From: Actinomycetes bacterium
Lineage (GTDB): Bacteria > Actinomycetota > Thermoleophilia > Solirubrobacterales > 70-9
Direction: 5' to 3'
NCBI GenBank assembly: GCA_023434465.1
Contig: JAEYSQ010000149.1
Span: 1 to 5,489, forward strand
Length of the DNA: 5,489 nucleotides
Shown: positions 4,706 to 5,489 of the stretch, in pieces
Numbering within the stretch: position 1 is the stretch's first letter
How the letters are laid out: each line of letters starts with the position of its first letter
Translations under genes and position numbers: made by a program
Notes under the pieces: generated by a model
Database searches by the model: none
Told to the model about the DNA's origin: nothing
What the model saw: the letters and a program-made list of their open reading frames with translations, nothing else

Positions 4706-4996
4706 ATGGAAGTGATCAGCCTTCTCCATTCGTTTGTCTATCTGGGTCTGCTGGTCTGTGCCTTCCTGCTCGATGGCCCCCAGCCGTTCACCTTCATCCT
4801 CGGACTGACCCACGGCCTGATCTGGATCGGGATGTCGATCACCTCGATCCTCGCGGTGCATTTCCGGGTAATCAACCTCCGGCTGGCTCTGGCGGTCGCC
4901 CTGCTCGGCTGCATCGCGCCTTTCTTCGGCTCGATCGAGTTCCTGCGGCAGAGCCGCCAACGGCACCTCGAACGACCGGAGGCCGTTCCGTCATGA
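4706..4996 (+). CDS. DUF3817-like integral membrane protein
   Basis: From the ATG at 4706 this is a 96-residue protein with three predicted membrane helices at about residues 4-22, 28-50 and 58-76. The motif GLTHG (33-37) lies in helix 2, and a PFFGSIEFL segment follows helix 3. This pattern (short helix 1, G..HG in helix 2, P-F-G near the end, basic tail) is that of DUF3817, a small actinobacterial and firmicute membrane family of unknown function. The start is uncertain. A GTG at 4580 would add 42 residues and overlap the small upstream gene by 68 bp, but codons 4580-4650 have poor G/C third positions and the extension is low complexity, so I favour 4706. Family resemblance may begin a few residues before this ATG, and no good Shine-Dalgarno site is seen for either start. 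Its TGA overlaps the next gene's ATG (ATGA), so translation is probably coupled. Confidence 0.75.
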   Translation: MEVISLLHSFVYLGLLVCAFLLDGPQPFTFILGLTHGLIWIGMSITSILAVHFRVINLRLALAVALLGCIAPFFGSIEFLRQSRQRHLERPEAVPS

Positions 4997-5489
4997 GCGA
5001 CCACCGTCGCCTGGTCGTCACCAACGCCCTGATTGACGGCGAGTCCGTTTCGCTCACCGCACTTGACGGCGTGATCACCGCGATCGGCTCCGACGTCGCC
5101 GCCGACGCCCCGACCGACGAGTCACTCGACGCAGGCGGCGGCACTCTCTGCCCGCCCCTGGTCAACGGCCACACCCATGCCGCGATGACCCTTTTCCGCG
5201 GCCACGGCGACGACCTGCCCCTGATGCGCTGGCTCCAGGAAGCGATCTGGCCAGTCGAAGCGAAGCTCGAAGCCGAAGACGTTTACTGGGGCACGCGACT
5301 CGCCTGCCTGGAGATGATCCGCAGCGGGACGATCGGTTTCTGGGACATGTACTGGCAGCCCGCGGCGACCGCCCGGGCGGTGACCGAAGCCGGCCTCCGG
5401 GCGGTGATCGGCCCGCCGCTTTTCGACCCACCCGGCTTCGACCGGCAGGAGCGCGACGCGGAGCTCGAAGCGCAGCTCGACGCTGTGGC
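4993..5489 (+). CDS. Amidohydrolase, SAH/5'-methylthioadenosine deaminase-like (3' end beyond window)
   Basis: The first 165 codons are present and the frame is open to the window edge; family members are about 400-470 residues. The N-terminal small beta domain (about 1-50, VVTNALIDG to LDAGGGTLCPPLVN) leads into the metal motif NGHTHAAMTLFRG (58-70), with His60 and His62 as the first two metal ligands. Then come DDLPLMRWLQEAIWPVEAKL (73-92) and MIRSGTIGFWDMYW (108-121). The pattern closely follows Thermotoga maritima TM0936, an S-adenosylhomocysteine and methylthioadenosine deaminase, as I remember it (NTHTHAPMTLLRG, GFVDMYF). These enzymes convert the adenine of SAH or MTA to hypoxanthine, serving methyl-cycle recycling or purine salvage in the cytosol. 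The remaining metal ligands and catalytic Glu/Asp would lie downstream. Other TRZ/ATZ-type deaminases such as guanine or chlorohydrolase-like enzymes share these motifs, so the exact substrate is uncertain. The start is fixed by the ATGA overlap with the upstream gene. Confidence 0.85.
   Translation, partial: MSDHRRLVVTNALIDGESVSLTALDGVITAIGSDVAADAPTDESLDAGGGTLCPPLVNGHTHAAMTLFRGHGDDLPLMRWLQEAIWPVEAKLEAEDVYWGTRLACLEMIRSGTIGFWDMYWQPAATARAVTEAGLRAVIGPPLFDPPGFDRQERDAELEAQLDAV

Overview
The window is gene-dense, GC-rich bacterial DNA with strongly G/C-ending codons, TTG and ATG starts, one Shine-Dalgarno start and several starts that look leaderless. Together with the protein families present, this suggests a high-GC actinobacterium. 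A Thermoleophilia/Solirubrobacterales-like host is my best guess, from overall impression only. I see no insertion sequence, phage gene, CRISPR array, tRNA or rRNA. This looks like ordinary chromosome.

Layout from left to right. The window opens in the 3' end of an FAD-dependent L-2-hydroxyglutarate oxidase/dehydrogenase gene (1-402, +). A small TFIIB-type zinc-ribbon protein follows (426-713, +). A 192-bp convergent intergenic region (714-905) carries a strong bidirectional terminator hairpin. It separates these genes from a full-length thiolase read leftwards (906-2087, -). A 124-bp divergent region (2088-2211) holds the thiolase Shine-Dalgarno site, a 14-bp perfect palindrome and a promoter for the rightward genes. 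Those are a Pro/Gln-rich single-pass membrane protein (2212-2898, +) and, 16 bp downstream, a two-domain protein (2915-4291, +) that joins an enoyl-CoA hydratase/isomerase-fold domain to an HD phosphohydrolase domain of the RelA/SpoT-hydrolase (MESH1-like) type. After a 95-bp gap come a small unrecognised protein (4387-4647, +), a three-helix DUF3817-like membrane protein (about 4706-4996, +) and, with an ATGA overlap, the N-terminal 165 codons of an amidohydrolase related to S-adenosylhomocysteine/5'-methylthioadenosine deaminases (4993 to the window edge, +).

Functionally, the centre of the window concerns acyl-CoA chemistry. A thiolase and a crotonase-fold protein are encoded back to back around a candidate operator. 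The flanks carry organic-acid oxidation (L-2-hydroxyglutarate) and purine-nucleoside salvage or SAH recycling. The most unusual object is the crotonase-HD fusion. Its HD half keeps the metal ligands of (p)ppGpp hydrolases but has changed several substrate-side residues, and its crotonase half lacks the second catalytic glutamate of classical enoyl-CoA hydratases. A second recurring theme is a TANNNT -10-like element 6-8 nt before the ATG of three separate + strand genes, which points to leaderless transcription.
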